A stretch of DNA of 64,000 nt from JAHECW01 sp964641415 (GTDB lineage: Bacteria; Acidobacteriota; Thermoanaerobaculia; Thermoanaerobaculales; Sulfomarinibacteraceae): NCBI GenBank assembly GCA_964641415.1, contig CAZXMW010000003.1, positions 62,001 through 126,000 on the forward strand, written 5' to 3'. The translations under genes were made by a program, and so were the position numbers. Below the pieces are notes generated by a model. The model was given only the letters and a program-made list of their open reading frames with translations. It was not told where the DNA came from and did no database searches. Below are positions 9,128 to 17,789 of the stretch, one piece after another; the first letter of the stretch is position 1, and every line of letters starts with the position of its first letter.

Positions 9128-9240
9128 GTGCAAGGTCAAGGAAGATCGGAATTGACGCGGAGGCGTACTTCTGCACGCCGCACAAGGAAATCCGTCATCT
9201 GACGCCGAGATCGCCGAAAAGCGCCGTTTCCGGACGGGAA

Positions 9241-9924
9241 CTAGTTGACGACGCCTGATTCGCCGAGGTTCTGCTCGGCATACTCGAGCACGCGATCGAA
9301 GTGCTCGTAGTCGCGGCAGCCGGCCTGGAGCAGGTGGAAGACGTCGACTGCCTTGTCGGCGTCGCCGGCGTTGCCGAAGGCGATCATGAGCTGTTCGAGG
9401 GACTCGCAGTCGCAGCGCCGGACGAAGGCCGCAGCCTCGGAGAAGACCACGCTCGCCGCGGCCTGGTTGGTCCAGCTCAGGCTGAGCGCGAGGAAGGTGT
9501 GGATGTGCCCGACATAGGTCTCGTCGTAGACCTCGTGCATGTAGGGAAGACAGCGCAGAAAGCACGGAATCGCCTCGTCGTACGCGGCATCGTCGAACAG
9601 GATGACACCGAGGGTGTAGCACGACTGACAGTAGACGCTGAGCACCTCGTCGAAGGTCAGCAGGTAGGCCCGGTATCCGTGGACCGACTCGACGAGGTGC
9701 TCGCGCGCCGGCTCGATTTCTTCGAGGTCGTAGAAGATCGTTCCGATCAGGCCGTGCACGAAGCAGCGCCAGTTCGGCTCGTCCTCGAGGTCGAGCAGCG
9801 AGGTCAGCTTCGTCGCATCGCGATGGTCGGCGGTCCTGGCATCCATGCGGTCGATGACCGACTCGATGCCCTTCGCCACCCGCCCCGATCGGTCGGATCC
9901 GGTGTACCACTCAGGAATGTCCAT
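9241..9924 (-). CDS. TPR-like helical protein, function unknown
   Basis: 227 aa, ATG start with GAGGAG nine bases upstream. There is no signal peptide or membrane segment, so it is probably cytosolic. The sequence is a run of amphipathic helix pairs with TPR-like spacing (HGLIGTIFYDLEEIEPAREHL; LGVILFDDAAYDEAIPCFLRCL; FLALSLSWTNQAAASVVFSEA), suggesting a peptide-binding solenoid. It is monocistronic and convergent with the permease. No partner is evident. Confidence 0.75.
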   Translation of the reverse strand: MDIPEWYTGSDRSGRVAKGIESVIDRMDARTADHRDATKLTSLLDLEDEPNWRCFVHGLIGTIFYDLEEIEPAREHLVESVHGYRAYLLTFDEVLSVYCQSCYTLGVILFDDAAYDEAIPCFLRCLPYMHEVYDETYVGHIHTFLALSLSWTNQAAASVVFSEAAAFVRRCDCESLEQLMIAFGNAGDADKAVDVFHLLQAGCRDYEHFDRVLEYAEQNLGESGVVN

Positions 9925-9999
9925 CCACCCACTCCTCTTTGCCGCCGCATTTTACTCAGCCCACGAATCGGGACAGTGTAGCGGTCGCCGGGAATCGGC

Positions 10000-10410
10000 T
10001 CAAGATGCCGTCGCCGCCCCGGACCCGCCGAGGGGGCCGGGCAGCACTCCGGCCGCGATGGCGTGAACGTGGACCCGGTCGTCAGCCTCCACGATGGCCT
10101 CGAGCATCGCCTCCAGAACCGGACCCAGAACCTCGAACTCGGGGTGAACGACCACGATCCGGACCCGATTGAAACCCCGCCGATCGCGCTCGTCCCGGAG
10201 TCGGACCACGTCGTCCGGGAAGGTCGCGATCAATCGCTCGAGACCCGCCGAGCCCAGGACGCGGACCAGCAGGCGTCCGCCGACGTCGAGCCCGAGCTCG
10301 CCCTGCGGCGAGCGCTCGAGGACGGTCCGCGCGACAACGTCGTCGGGGCAGCCACAGCCGAGCACGTCCCGTACGAAGCGGGTCAGCTCGGGGGGCGCCG
10401 TCGGCGTCAC
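10000..10410 (-). CDS. Conserved-looking hypothetical protein with GCGCP motif
   Basis: 136 aa. The GTG at 10410 overlaps the TGA of the preceding gene as GTGA, so it is co-translated with it. The N-terminus has FVRDVLGCGCPDDVV. A C-x-C pair followed by Pro hints at a thiol or metal site. Later parts alternate beta and helix (RVRIVVVHPEFEVLGPVLEAMLEAIVEADDRVHVHAI). It is possibly a small alpha/beta fold. I do not recognise the family. Confidence 0.65.
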   Translation of the reverse strand: MTPTAPPELTRFVRDVLGCGCPDDVVARTVLERSPQGELGLDVGGRLLVRVLGSAGLERLIATFPDDVVRLRDERDRRGFNRVRIVVVHPEFEVLGPVLEAMLEAIVEADDRVHVHAIAAGVLPGPLGGSGAATAS

Positions 10411-10994
10411 TGGGCGGTCTCCACCGGTGCGAGCTCCGCCTCGGCACCCTTGTCCTCGGACCCGGTCGCAGCGCCGCAGAAGGGGCAGAACCGCGCTCCC
10501 GGCGGCAGCACCCCGCCGCAGTCGGCACAGGTCGCGAACGGCAGCGGACCACCGGGCTCGCGGTACTCGATGTCCTGAATCAGCCAGACCCCGTCGATGC
10601 GCTCGACCAAGAACCGCACCTCGACCCTGCCGGGGTCGCACTGCGACCGGTAGCTCAGCCTGGCAGCGGTGCGACCTTCCTCACGGTTGACGGCGGTGCC
10701 GCTGAACCGCCACTCGCCGCAGGCGCCGAAGACCTCGCGGTTGGCACGCTCGAACTCGACCAGCGCCGCCAGATCGCGCTCTGTGGTGAAGTCCGGCCCG
10801 AGGGCTGCGAAGGCGTCCTCGAACCGGCCGGCGTCGACCGCTTCGAGATAGGCGCCGGCGACCTCGTGAGCCGCAGAGGAGCCGCGGTAGACGATCGCGA
10901 CCCCGGCGCCGATGCCGAGCACGGCCAGTACCACAACGACCAGACAGCCCCAACCGAGGCAGGTGATCCAGCTTCTGCTTTCGGCGTCGTCCAC
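10407..10994 (-). CDS. Membrane-anchored protein with C-terminal zinc ribbon
   Basis: 195 aa, GTG start with GGGGAG just upstream. One N-terminal transmembrane helix (~residues 10-33, VVVVLAVLGIGAGVAIV). Then a ~90-residue domain of the NTF2-like/DUF4864 style (AGAYLEAVDAGRFEDAFAAL, then GTAVNREEGRTAARLSY and VERIDGVWLIQDI). It ends with a two-CxxC zinc ribbon (CADCGG, CPFCGA) and an acidic tail. The fold assignments rest on pattern only. It is coupled to the GCGCP protein downstream, so the two may act together at the membrane. Confidence 0.7.
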   Translation of the reverse strand: MDDAESRSWITCLGWGCLVVVVLAVLGIGAGVAIVYRGSSAAHEVAGAYLEAVDAGRFEDAFAALGPDFTTERDLAALVEFERANREVFGACGEWRFSGTAVNREEGRTAARLSYRSQCDPGRVEVRFLVERIDGVWLIQDIEYREPGGPLPFATCADCGGVLPPGARFCPFCGAATGSEDKGAEAELAPVETAQ

Positions 10995-11065
10995 TGCTCT
11001 CCCCGGTGGTCACCCGCGGCCATCGCCGCGCCGGAACAAGGGTACCCGATCCGGATCGTCGACGA

Positions 11066-13678
11066 TTACAGAGCACCACCTCCGGGCACCACCGTCAGCT
11101 TGACGTCGCCGAGTCCGGCGTCGGTGGTCCACGGCCCCCAGCCGTGCTCAGAGCCCGCCCGGCACACGGTCGCCTCCCGACAGGCGCGGACGATGATCGA
11201 GTAGCGGGTCGGACGCCCGTCGCGCGCCGGCAGCTCGATTTCGGTCCGGGTCGCGCGGGTGACGCCGCGCACGCTGGCATCGGGCTCGCCCTCGACGGCG
11301 ACGAAGTACTCGTACGCCGACGCCCCTGCGACCTCGGACCAGGCCAGCTCGACCGTACCTTCGACGGCCTCGGCGCCGGTCGCGGGTCGGATGATCCCCG
11401 GGGTGGCGACGCCGGCGGTCCGAAACCGGATTTCGCTCCCGGCGCTCGGCGGCCTCCCGATCACAGACACCCGTGCCCGCCACTGGCGGTCTTCGGCCAA
11501 TCGGTGCACCGCCCACAGCTCGGTGGTTTCGGTCTCGAGCACGACCATGCCGCCATCCTCGGCTTCGAGACGGAAGCGATACCGGGGGGCACCGCCCGCC
11601 GCAGACTGTGACGCGGGCAACCAGCTGAACAGGATCGCGGCGTCGGTCACCACCGCATTGCGCTCGGGCACTCCGAGGATCGGCGCCGGGCGGCCAGGCC
11701 CGGCGGCCGCCACCGGCCCGGCGGTGTCCGCGACCCCGCATCCCAACGCGTTGCAGACCCGGACCAGCAGGATGACCGGCCTCGCCGGGACGGGCACGCG
11801 TTCCCGGAGCGCCGAAGTGGATCGGCGCACCATGGTGAGCACGCTGCCGCCGGGCCCGGCTGCTCCGGGATCGAGTACCTCGACGACGTAGCGCTCGGCA
11901 CCGGCGGTCCCGCTCCAGGCGAGCAGCGCAACGCCACCTCCTTCGGCCGCCGGCTCGAGCTCGAGATGGGTGATCCTCGAGGTCGTGTAGCCCAGGTAGA
12001 CCGGCAGGTTGAAGCGGTAGTCGGCGACCTCCTCGAAGGCGATCCCGAGCTCCGCCAGGCGCACCCGGTTCGACCGGAACGGGTAGAAGTTGACTGCGAG
12101 CGGGTCCCGGCTGCGAGCAAGGTCGAGCAGGCGGTGCTTGAGCTCGACCGAGTGCCGAACCACCGCCGGAACGTGCGCGGTGGCGACCAGCGCCGCGTTG
12201 ACGCCGGCAGTGATCACGACCGCGACAGCAATGAAGCGCTCGACGCGGCTCGGGCGACGGGCCAGCACGACGACGACGGCGATAAGAGGCACCAGCCACG
12301 ACTGGGGCACGTACCGGGCCTTCCAGCAGTACGGGTTGACCAGCACGGAGAGCACGACCGGCACAGTCGCGAGCATCGCTGTCGCCGCCCGACCCGGCCG
12401 AACGACAGCTGCCGCCACCAGAAGCAGCACGGTCAGGAGCACGGCGCCGCCGAACAGCGGGCCCCAGCCGCCGATCCGGACGAGGGGATTGAAGAAGCCC
12501 TCAAGCTCGTCCCGGTCGACGGAGAACGGACGCTTGACGTCGTGCCATCGCCGCAGGCGCTCGACCGCGTCCCGATCGTCGTCGGCAGGCTGCGAGCGCA
12601 CGAACAGCGACGCCGCGAGGGAGGCGAGACGGTCGTGGGGCGGCGCTGTGACGATGGTGACGGCCTCCGGCCCGAGCGCGGGGTACATGGGGTGGCCGTG
12701 GCGGATTGCGTTGGTGACGAAGCTGCCGCCGCTGAGCAGCACGAGCCCGACCGCGGCCAACCCGATCGCGACGGCGAGAGCACACCGCTCGGCGCGCCAC
12801 CGACCGCGCTGCCACAGCCAGACCACGGCGCCCGAAACGAGGATCGCGACGTAGAGCGGGCCGGTGAGCTTGACGGCGGCAGCGCCGACCCCGGCCGCCG
12901 TCGCCAGCACCAGTCCGGCCCGCGATCCCGCCCGAACCCAGAGCGCCAGGGAGGCCACGCAGAACGTCATCAGCGACCCCATCGCACCGTCCTGGAACGC
13001 ATTGAGAAACTGGGTCGAGGCCACCGGGTTGGCAGCCGCCACGAGCCCGATGGAGATGGCCACAGGCGTCGACAGCCGGGTGACGATGAGCAGACAGCCC
13101 ACGGTCGCCAACCCGGCTGCCACCATCAGCGGCAGAGAGAACGCCTTGGCGCGCTCGATGCGGTCGGTGAGCCGATACAAAGAGGCCCCCCACAACCAGG
13201 TCGCCTTGGGATAGCCGTTGATGCGGATCCGAGCACCCTCGTAGGGCACCCGCTCGGCACCGAGATCCGCGCGGTACGGGTTCCAACCGTCGGCGAGCTG
13301 GATCACCGCCTCCTGGTGGTACCACTGGCCGTCCCAGGTCGGGTCGAGGACCCGGCCGCCGAGCACCAGGTTCGGCAGCACCACCAGCACCACCGCACCG
13401 GTCAGCACCAGCCAGGCCACCGGCCAGCGGCGTCCGTGAAGTCGGGCCAGCCAGACCCCGAGGCCAACCGACATCGCCGACGCAGCGACGGCGATCTCGA
13501 ACCCGTTGACCGGAATTCCCAGCGCCAGCTCGAGCCCGACCGTCAGTCCGGTGACGAGCACCAGCGACAGCAGGGCGGCGGCCAGAGGCAGCAGCCAGTC
13601 CCGCGCGACCCGACACCTCAGCGACGCGTCGCCGCCTCGATCCGCCGTCGGCCGTGATGCACCGCTCATGTCCCCCAT
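11066..13678 (-). CDS. GT-C-like polytopic membrane protein with FN3-like C-terminal domains
   Basis: 870 aa. Residues ~25-560 hold about a dozen hydrophobic helices, with a large first external loop (TWDGQWYHQEAVIQLADGWNPY). That loop has the Asp/Tyr pattern of polyprenol-phosphate-dependent GT-C glycosyltransferases (mannosyltransferase style). Residues ~573-870 are an outer-side tail of about three FN3-like beta repeats (GAERYVVEVLDPG; PRYRFRLEAEDGG; GASAYEYFVAVEGE). It is a candidate for lipid or protein glycosylation at the cell envelope. The fusion of a GT-C core to FN3-like repeats is unusual. Either ATG 13678 or ATG 13669 could be the start. The FAD oxidoreductase is divergent, 77 bp away. 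Confidence 0.75.
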   Translation of the reverse strand: MGDMSGASRPTADRGGDASLRCRVARDWLLPLAAALLSLVLVTGLTVGLELALGIPVNGFEIAVAASAMSVGLGVWLARLHGRRWPVAWLVLTGAVVLVVLPNLVLGGRVLDPTWDGQWYHQEAVIQLADGWNPYRADLGAERVPYEGARIRINGYPKATWLWGASLYRLTDRIERAKAFSLPLMVAAGLATVGCLLIVTRLSTPVAISIGLVAAANPVASTQFLNAFQDGAMGSLMTFCVASLALWVRAGSRAGLVLATAAGVGAAAVKLTGPLYVAILVSGAVVWLWQRGRWRAERCALAVAIGLAAVGLVLLSGGSFVTNAIRHGHPMYPALGPEAVTIVTAPPHDRLASLAASLFVRSQPADDDRDAVERLRRWHDVKRPFSVDRDELEGFFNPLVRIGGWGPLFGGAVLLTVLLLVAAAVVRPGRAATAMLATVPVVLSVLVNPYCWKARYVPQSWLVPLIAVVVVLARRPSRVERFIAVAVVITAGVNAALVATAHVPAVVRHSVELKHRLLDLARSRDPLAVNFYPFRSNRVRLAELGIAFEEVADYRFNLPVYLGYTTSRITHLELEPAAEGGGVALLAWSGTAGAERYVVEVLDPGAAGPGGSVLTMVRRSTSALRERVPVPARPVILLVRVCNALGCGVADTAGPVAAAGPGRPAPILGVPERNAVVTDAAILFSWLPASQSAAGGAPRYRFRLEAEDGGMVVLETETTELWAVHRLAEDRQWRARVSVIGRPPSAGSEIRFRTAGVATPGIIRPATGAEAVEGTVELAWSEVAGASAYEYFVAVEGEPDASVRGVTRATRTEIELPARDGRPTRYSIIVRACREATVCRAGSEHGWGPWTTDAGLGDVKLTVVPGGGAL

Positions 13679-13755
13679 CCTACCCTCGGCGCCGGTCCGG
13701 CCGCACCAGGAGCCCGTTGACCGGTCCGGCCCGTCCGTCTACCCTCACTCCGCAC

Positions 13756-15090
13756 ATGACGTTCGCGCCCCACCTCACCATTCTCGGCGGCGGTCCCTCG
13801 GGGCTCGCCGCCGGCGCGGCGGCCCGCGAGCGCGGCCTCGAAGCGATCGTCCTCGAGGCCGCCGAAAGAGTCGGCGGCAACTGCAGAACCATACGGGTCG
13901 GCGATTTCAGCTTCGACACCGGCGCCCATCGGGTCCACGACAAAGACCCCGAGGTCACGAACTGGCTCACCGGCCGGCTCGGTGAGGCGCTGCGCGAGGT
14001 CGAGGCCCCGAGCCGAATCTGGGACGACGGCCGCTGGCTCGGCTTTCCGATCACCGCCGGCGAGATGGTCCGCCACCTCGGCATGGCGGCGTCGGCGGGC
14101 GCGGCTCTCGACCTGGCGACACGCCGGCTGCGATCTCGGTCGGCGCCGGTCGACTTCGAGGACTTCGCCCTGAGGGCCTACGGCCGACCGGTCGCCGAAC
14201 GCTTCCTGCTCAACTACTCGGAAAAGCTGTGGGGCGCGTCCTGCCGCCGCCTGTCGGTCGAGATTGCCGGCGCCAGGCTCGCCGGGCTCGACCTGCGCAG
14301 CTTCGCCAGCGAAACCCTGTTCGGACGCAACGGACGGGCGCGCCACGTCGAGGGACGCTTTCTCTACCCCCGCGGCGGCATCGAGGCGGTGGCCGACACC
14401 ATGGCCGAGGCCTGCGGCCGCGACCGGATCCGCACCAAAACGGCGGTGACCGGAATCGAGCACGCCGGCGGCCGGATCCGCGCCGTTCGAACCGGCGGCG
14501 ACGACCGGCTACCGGTCGACCAGGTCATCAGCTCCCTGCCGATGAGTGTCTTGGTCGAGATGCTCGACCCTCCCCCGTCCGACGGCGTCGTCTCCGCCGC
14601 CCGGACCCTGCGCTTCCGTCACGTCGTGCTGGTCGCGTTGTTCATCGACCGGCCGTCGCTGACCGACGCTGCCACGGTCTACTTTCCCGATCGCCGCTTC
14701 GAGTTCACCCGGCTTTGCGAGCCGCGCAACCGTTGCCCGACCATGGCGCCGGACGACCGGACCTCGGTGGTGGCCGAGATCCCGTGCTTCGCTGGCGACA
14801 CCGCCTGGACCATGTCCGACGACGAGGCCATCGCGCTGGTCGGCCGGCGTCTCACCGACGCCGGATGGTTCGCCGCGGGCGAGATCGCCGGCGGCGCGGT
14901 CCGCCGCCTGACCAACGCGTACCCGGTGCTCGAGACCGGAGCCGGTGACGCCGCGGCCGAAATCCGGTCCCATCTCGGTGGGCTCCGCAACCTCCGCCTG
15001 GTCGGCCGCAACGGCACCTTCACCTACGGCTGGATCCACGACATGGTCCGCGGCGGCTGGCGCGCGATCGCCGAGCTCGAGGCGTTGTGA
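13756..15090 (+). CDS. FAD-dependent oxidoreductase of the amine-oxidase/UDP-galactopyranose-mutase-like class
   Basis: 444 aa. The ATG at 13756 places the Rossmann motif ILGGGPSGLAAG directly at the N-terminus, followed by VLEAAERVGGNCRT. Later blocks (FDTGAHRVH, NYSEKLWGASCRRLS, GGIEAVADTMAE, and a C-terminal GRNGTFTYGWIHDMVRGGW FAD-binding turn) match the NAD(P)-binding amine-oxidase/protoporphyrinogen-oxidase superfamily. Proteins of this subgroup often sit in polysaccharide loci as UDP-galactopyranose-mutase relatives. The neighbouring GT-C-like gene is consistent with glycan work, but the substrate is unproven. Confidence 0.8.
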   Translation: MTFAPHLTILGGGPSGLAAGAAARERGLEAIVLEAAERVGGNCRTIRVGDFSFDTGAHRVHDKDPEVTNWLTGRLGEALREVEAPSRIWDDGRWLGFPITAGEMVRHLGMAASAGAALDLATRRLRSRSAPVDFEDFALRAYGRPVAERFLLNYSEKLWGASCRRLSVEIAGARLAGLDLRSFASETLFGRNGRARHVEGRFLYPRGGIEAVADTMAEACGRDRIRTKTAVTGIEHAGGRIRAVRTGGDDRLPVDQVISSLPMSVLVEMLDPPPSDGVVSAARTLRFRHVVLVALFIDRPSLTDAATVYFPDRRFEFTRLCEPRNRCPTMAPDDRTSVVAEIPCFAGDTAWTMSDDEAIALVGRRLTDAGWFAAGEIAGGAVRRLTNAYPVLETGAGDAAAEIRSHLGGLRNLRLVGRNGTFTYGWIHDMVRGGWRAIAELEAL

Positions 15091-15228
15091 TCGACACGCC
15101 GCGCCGCCGCGCGCTCGGTTTCCAGCGATTCGTTGTATCTTCAGGACCGGACGCCCGCCAGGCCCGGATGGAGCGCGGTTCCGGGACCGATGCATCCGAT
15201 GTCGCAGGCGCTCGCTGAAAGGCGGACC

Positions 15229-15867
15229 ATGGACCTTCTGCAGCAGATCAGCGAGGCTCTCCAGCACGGCCGGCACACCGAAGTGTCCGAGCTGGCCCGC
15301 AAGACCGTCGACGCCGGCGTCCCGGCCGCCGACATCCTCGATCGGGGACTGCTCGCCGGCATGGATGTGGTCGGCCGGAGGTTCGGCGCCCACGAGATCT
15401 TCCTGCCCGAGGTGCTGCTCGCGGCGCGCGCAATGAAGGCCGGGATGGACGTCGTCCAACCGCTGCTCGCCGACGGCGTCGCCCCGAGCCGCGGCACCGT
15501 GATCCTCGGCACCGTGCGCGGCGACGTCCACGACATCGGCAAGAACCTGGTCGGAACCATGCTCGAGGGCGCCGGCTACCGAATCGTCGATCTCGGCACC
15601 GGGGTCGCTGCCGAGGCGTTCGTCGAAACTGCAGTCGCCGAGCACGCGTCGGTGATCGGGCTGTCCGCCTTGCTGACGACGACCATGCCCGCCATGCGCG
15701 ACGTCATCGAGCTGGCCCGGGAGCGGGGCCACCGTGACGAGCTCAAGATCATCGTCGGGGGTGCGCCGCTGACGCAGGCCTTCGCCGACGAGATCGGGGC
15801 CGACGGGTACAGCTGGGACGCCGCCGGCGCGGTCGAGCTGGTCAAGACGCTCACCGGGGCGGCCTGA
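15229..15867 (+). CDS. Corrinoid (B12)-binding methyl-carrier protein
   Basis: 212 aa. I prefer the ATG at 15229, with AAAGG upstream. An in-frame ATG at 15199 is possible. Residues 1-~85 form the helical cap domain of methyltransferase corrinoid proteins (VGRRFGAHEIFLPEVLLAARAM). Residues ~88-212 form the B12-binding Rossmann domain with D99-V-H101-D-I-G104-K, where His101 is the lower axial ligand, plus GLSALLTTTM and VGGAPL. This is the MtaC/MtmC/MetH-core type, which shuttles methyl groups on cob(I)/methylcob(III)alamin. Its stop overlaps the start of the methyltransferase gene (TGATG), so the two products are almost surely partners. Confidence 0.92.
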   Translation: MDLLQQISEALQHGRHTEVSELARKTVDAGVPAADILDRGLLAGMDVVGRRFGAHEIFLPEVLLAARAMKAGMDVVQPLLADGVAPSRGTVILGTVRGDVHDIGKNLVGTMLEGAGYRIVDLGTGVAAEAFVETAVAEHASVIGLSALLTTTMPAMRDVIELARERGHRDELKIIVGGAPLTQAFADEIGADGYSWDAAGAVELVKTLTGAA

Positions 15868-16772
15868 TGGCGGTCGCCGGTCTGCGCGAGCGCGTTGCGG
15901 CCGGCGACCCGGTGTGCGGCGACGGCGCCTGGGGGACCCAGCTCATGGAGCGCGGGTTGCGCCCCGGCGCCTGCTTCGAGGCGCTCGCCACCGACCGGCC
16001 CGAGCTGCTCGCCGAGATCGCCTCGGCCTACGTCGAGGCGGGCGCCGAGCTCATCACCACGAACACCTTCGGCGCCTCACCGTCGGCGCTCGCGCGCCAC
16101 GGTCTGGACGAGCGCACCGAGGAGGTCAATCGCGCTGCCATCGAAGCAATCCGCGGGGTCACCGCCGGCCGGGCGCTGGTGGCGGGCTCGGTGGGCCCCA
16201 CCGGCACCCTGCTCGCCCCGCTCGGCGACGCCGACCCGGACGGCGTCGGCGACGGCTTCGCCCGCCAGATCGGCGCGCTGGTGGCGGCCGGGGCGGACGT
16301 GATCTGCATCGAGACCATGATGGATCTGGTGGAAGCCCGGTTGGCGGTGGCGGCCACTCGCGCGGTCTCGGCCGACATCCCGGTGATCGCCACCATGACC
16401 TTCGACCCCACGCCGCGCGGTTTCTTCACCACCATGGGAGTGTCGGTGGCCGACGCCTGCGCCGGCCTGATCGACGCCGGCGCCGATCTGGTCGGCGCCA
16501 ACTGCGGCCACGGCATGGACGACATGGTCGAGCTCGCGCGCGAGCTCCGCGCCGACACGGACGCGCCCCTGGTCATCCAGGCCAACGCCGGGCTGCCCGA
16601 GGACCGCGGCGGCGTGCTCCACTACCCCGAGACGCCGGAGTTCATGGCGGACCGAGTCCCCGACCTGCTCGACCTCGGCGTCGCGGTCATCGGCGGCTGC
16701 TGCGGCACCGGCCCCGGGCACATCCGGGCCATCCGCGCCGCTATCGACAAGCATCGCCGCACCTTCCGGTGA
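15867..16772 (+). CDS. Homocysteine S-methyltransferase-family enzyme (partner of corrinoid protein)
   Basis: 301 aa. TIM-barrel homocysteine methyltransferase family, as in BHMT, MmuM and the first module of MetH: DGAWGTQLMERG, ITTNTFGAS, VGPTGTLL. The zinc thiolate ligands are present at C213 (GANCGH) and C278-C279 (GGCCGTG). With the corrinoid protein it could form a split methionine-synthase-like or demethylating system. The methyl donor and final acceptor cannot be told from sequence, and no folate-binding or reactivation module is in the window. It is coupled to neighbours on both sides by overlapping stop/start codons. Confidence 0.9.
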   Translation: MAVAGLRERVAAGDPVCGDGAWGTQLMERGLRPGACFEALATDRPELLAEIASAYVEAGAELITTNTFGASPSALARHGLDERTEEVNRAAIEAIRGVTAGRALVAGSVGPTGTLLAPLGDADPDGVGDGFARQIGALVAAGADVICIETMMDLVEARLAVAATRAVSADIPVIATMTFDPTPRGFFTTMGVSVADACAGLIDAGADLVGANCGHGMDDMVELARELRADTDAPLVIQANAGLPEDRGGVLHYPETPEFMADRVPDLLDLGVAVIGGCCGTGPGHIRAIRAAIDKHRRTFR

Positions 16773-17650
16773 ACGCGGCCACCCGACTCGCGCTGCTTAC
16801 CGCCTGCTTCCTGTGGGCGGTGTCCTTCGTCGCCACCAAGATTGCCCTCACTGCCGCTCCTCCGCTCACCGTGGTGTCGCTGCGGCTGCTCATCGCCTCG
16901 GCCTGCTTCCTCCCGCTGCTCTTCCTCAGCGGTCGTTGGCGCCGGCTCGAACCCGGGGCCGACCTGGTCAAGCTCGCCGGGCTGAGCCTGTTCGGCGCCG
17001 GGTTGCACTACGGCTTCCAGACCGTCGGTCTGACCACGACCAACGCGTCGAACGCCTCGGTCTACGTCGCCACCGGCCCCATCACCATCGTCCTGCTCGG
17101 ATGGATCTTCCTCGGCGAGCGTCTGACCCGAGCCAAGCTCGCCGGCATCGCCATCGCCGTGGCCGGCGTGCTCATGGTCATGGGCCCGGCGACGCTGGCC
17201 CGCTTCGACCTCAGCGGCAGTCTGGTCGGTGACCTGCTGGTGCTCGCCTCCCTCGTCATGTGGGGCTGTTTCACCGTCTTCGGCAAGCGGCTCACCGACA
17301 CCCTCGGCGCCGTCACGGTCACGGCCGCGGTGACGCTCATCGGCGCGAGCTGGATGACGCCCATCGGCTGGCTCGAGCTCGAGCACACCGGATTCAGTCT
17401 GTCCGCCATCACCCCGGTCGCCTGGGCCGCCGTCGCCTATCTCGGCGCGGGGTGCAACTTCCTCGCGGTGCTGCTCTACTTCACCGCTCTCGGCCGCACC
17501 GAGTCGCAGAAGGTCGGCGTCTACCTGTACTCGATTCCGCCCATGACTGCCGTGGTCGCTGCCGCTGTCCTCGCCGAGCCCATCACCTTCGGGCTGGTCA
17601 TCGGCACCGCACTCGTCATCGCCGGGGTCGCGCTGACCGAGCGGGGGTGA
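16769..17650 (+). CDS. EamA/DMT-family membrane transporter
   Basis: 293 aa, GTG start overlapping the preceding TGA as GTGA. Ten hydrophobic helices in two EamA repeats (LLTACFLWAVSFVATKIAL; LVLASLVMWGCFTVFGKRL). Family members export metabolites or amino acids. Tight coupling to the corrinoid methyltransferase pair suggests transport of a substrate or product of that system, but this is inference. Confidence 0.88.
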   Translation: MNAATRLALLTACFLWAVSFVATKIALTAAPPLTVVSLRLLIASACFLPLLFLSGRWRRLEPGADLVKLAGLSLFGAGLHYGFQTVGLTTTNASNASVYVATGPITIVLLGWIFLGERLTRAKLAGIAIAVAGVLMVMGPATLARFDLSGSLVGDLLVLASLVMWGCFTVFGKRLTDTLGAVTVTAAVTLIGASWMTPIGWLELEHTGFSLSAITPVAWAAVAYLGAGCNFLAVLLYFTALGRTESQKVGVYLYSIPPMTAVVAAAVLAEPITFGLVIGTALVIAGVALTERG

Positions 17651-17659
17651 TCCTCCTCC

Positions 17660-17705
17660 CGAGTCGGTCTCCGCGTCCGTAACCGTCTCCGTTTCCGGGC
17701 CCGTG
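17660..17705. repeat. Degenerate period-6 CCGNNN tract
   Basis: Five or six consecutive hexamers of TCCGNN/ACCGNN form (GTCTCC-GCGTCC-GTAACC-GTCTCC-GTTTCC) right after the EamA stop. It belongs to the window-wide family of degenerate 6-base-period tracts. The remainder of the 139-bp gap to the racemase gene shows nothing else I can name. Confidence 0.6.
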
Positions 17706-17789
17706 CCCTCGATGACGGCGTTCTGCGGCAGCGATCAGTGTGGGGCGATCTCGCGGCATCCGGCCCCGAAGCCCGGTGCGATGCCCCGC

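Noticed and set aside
7931..9910. 659-codon minus-strand frame spanning two genes and their gap
   Set aside because: It runs antisense through the SLC13 permease and in a wrong frame of the TPR gene, crossing the terminators.
11966..13657. 563-codon + strand frame inside the GT-C-like gene
   Set aside because: Antisense to a hydrophobic, clearly coding membrane protein; composition is Arg/Gln/His-rich as expected of a shadow.
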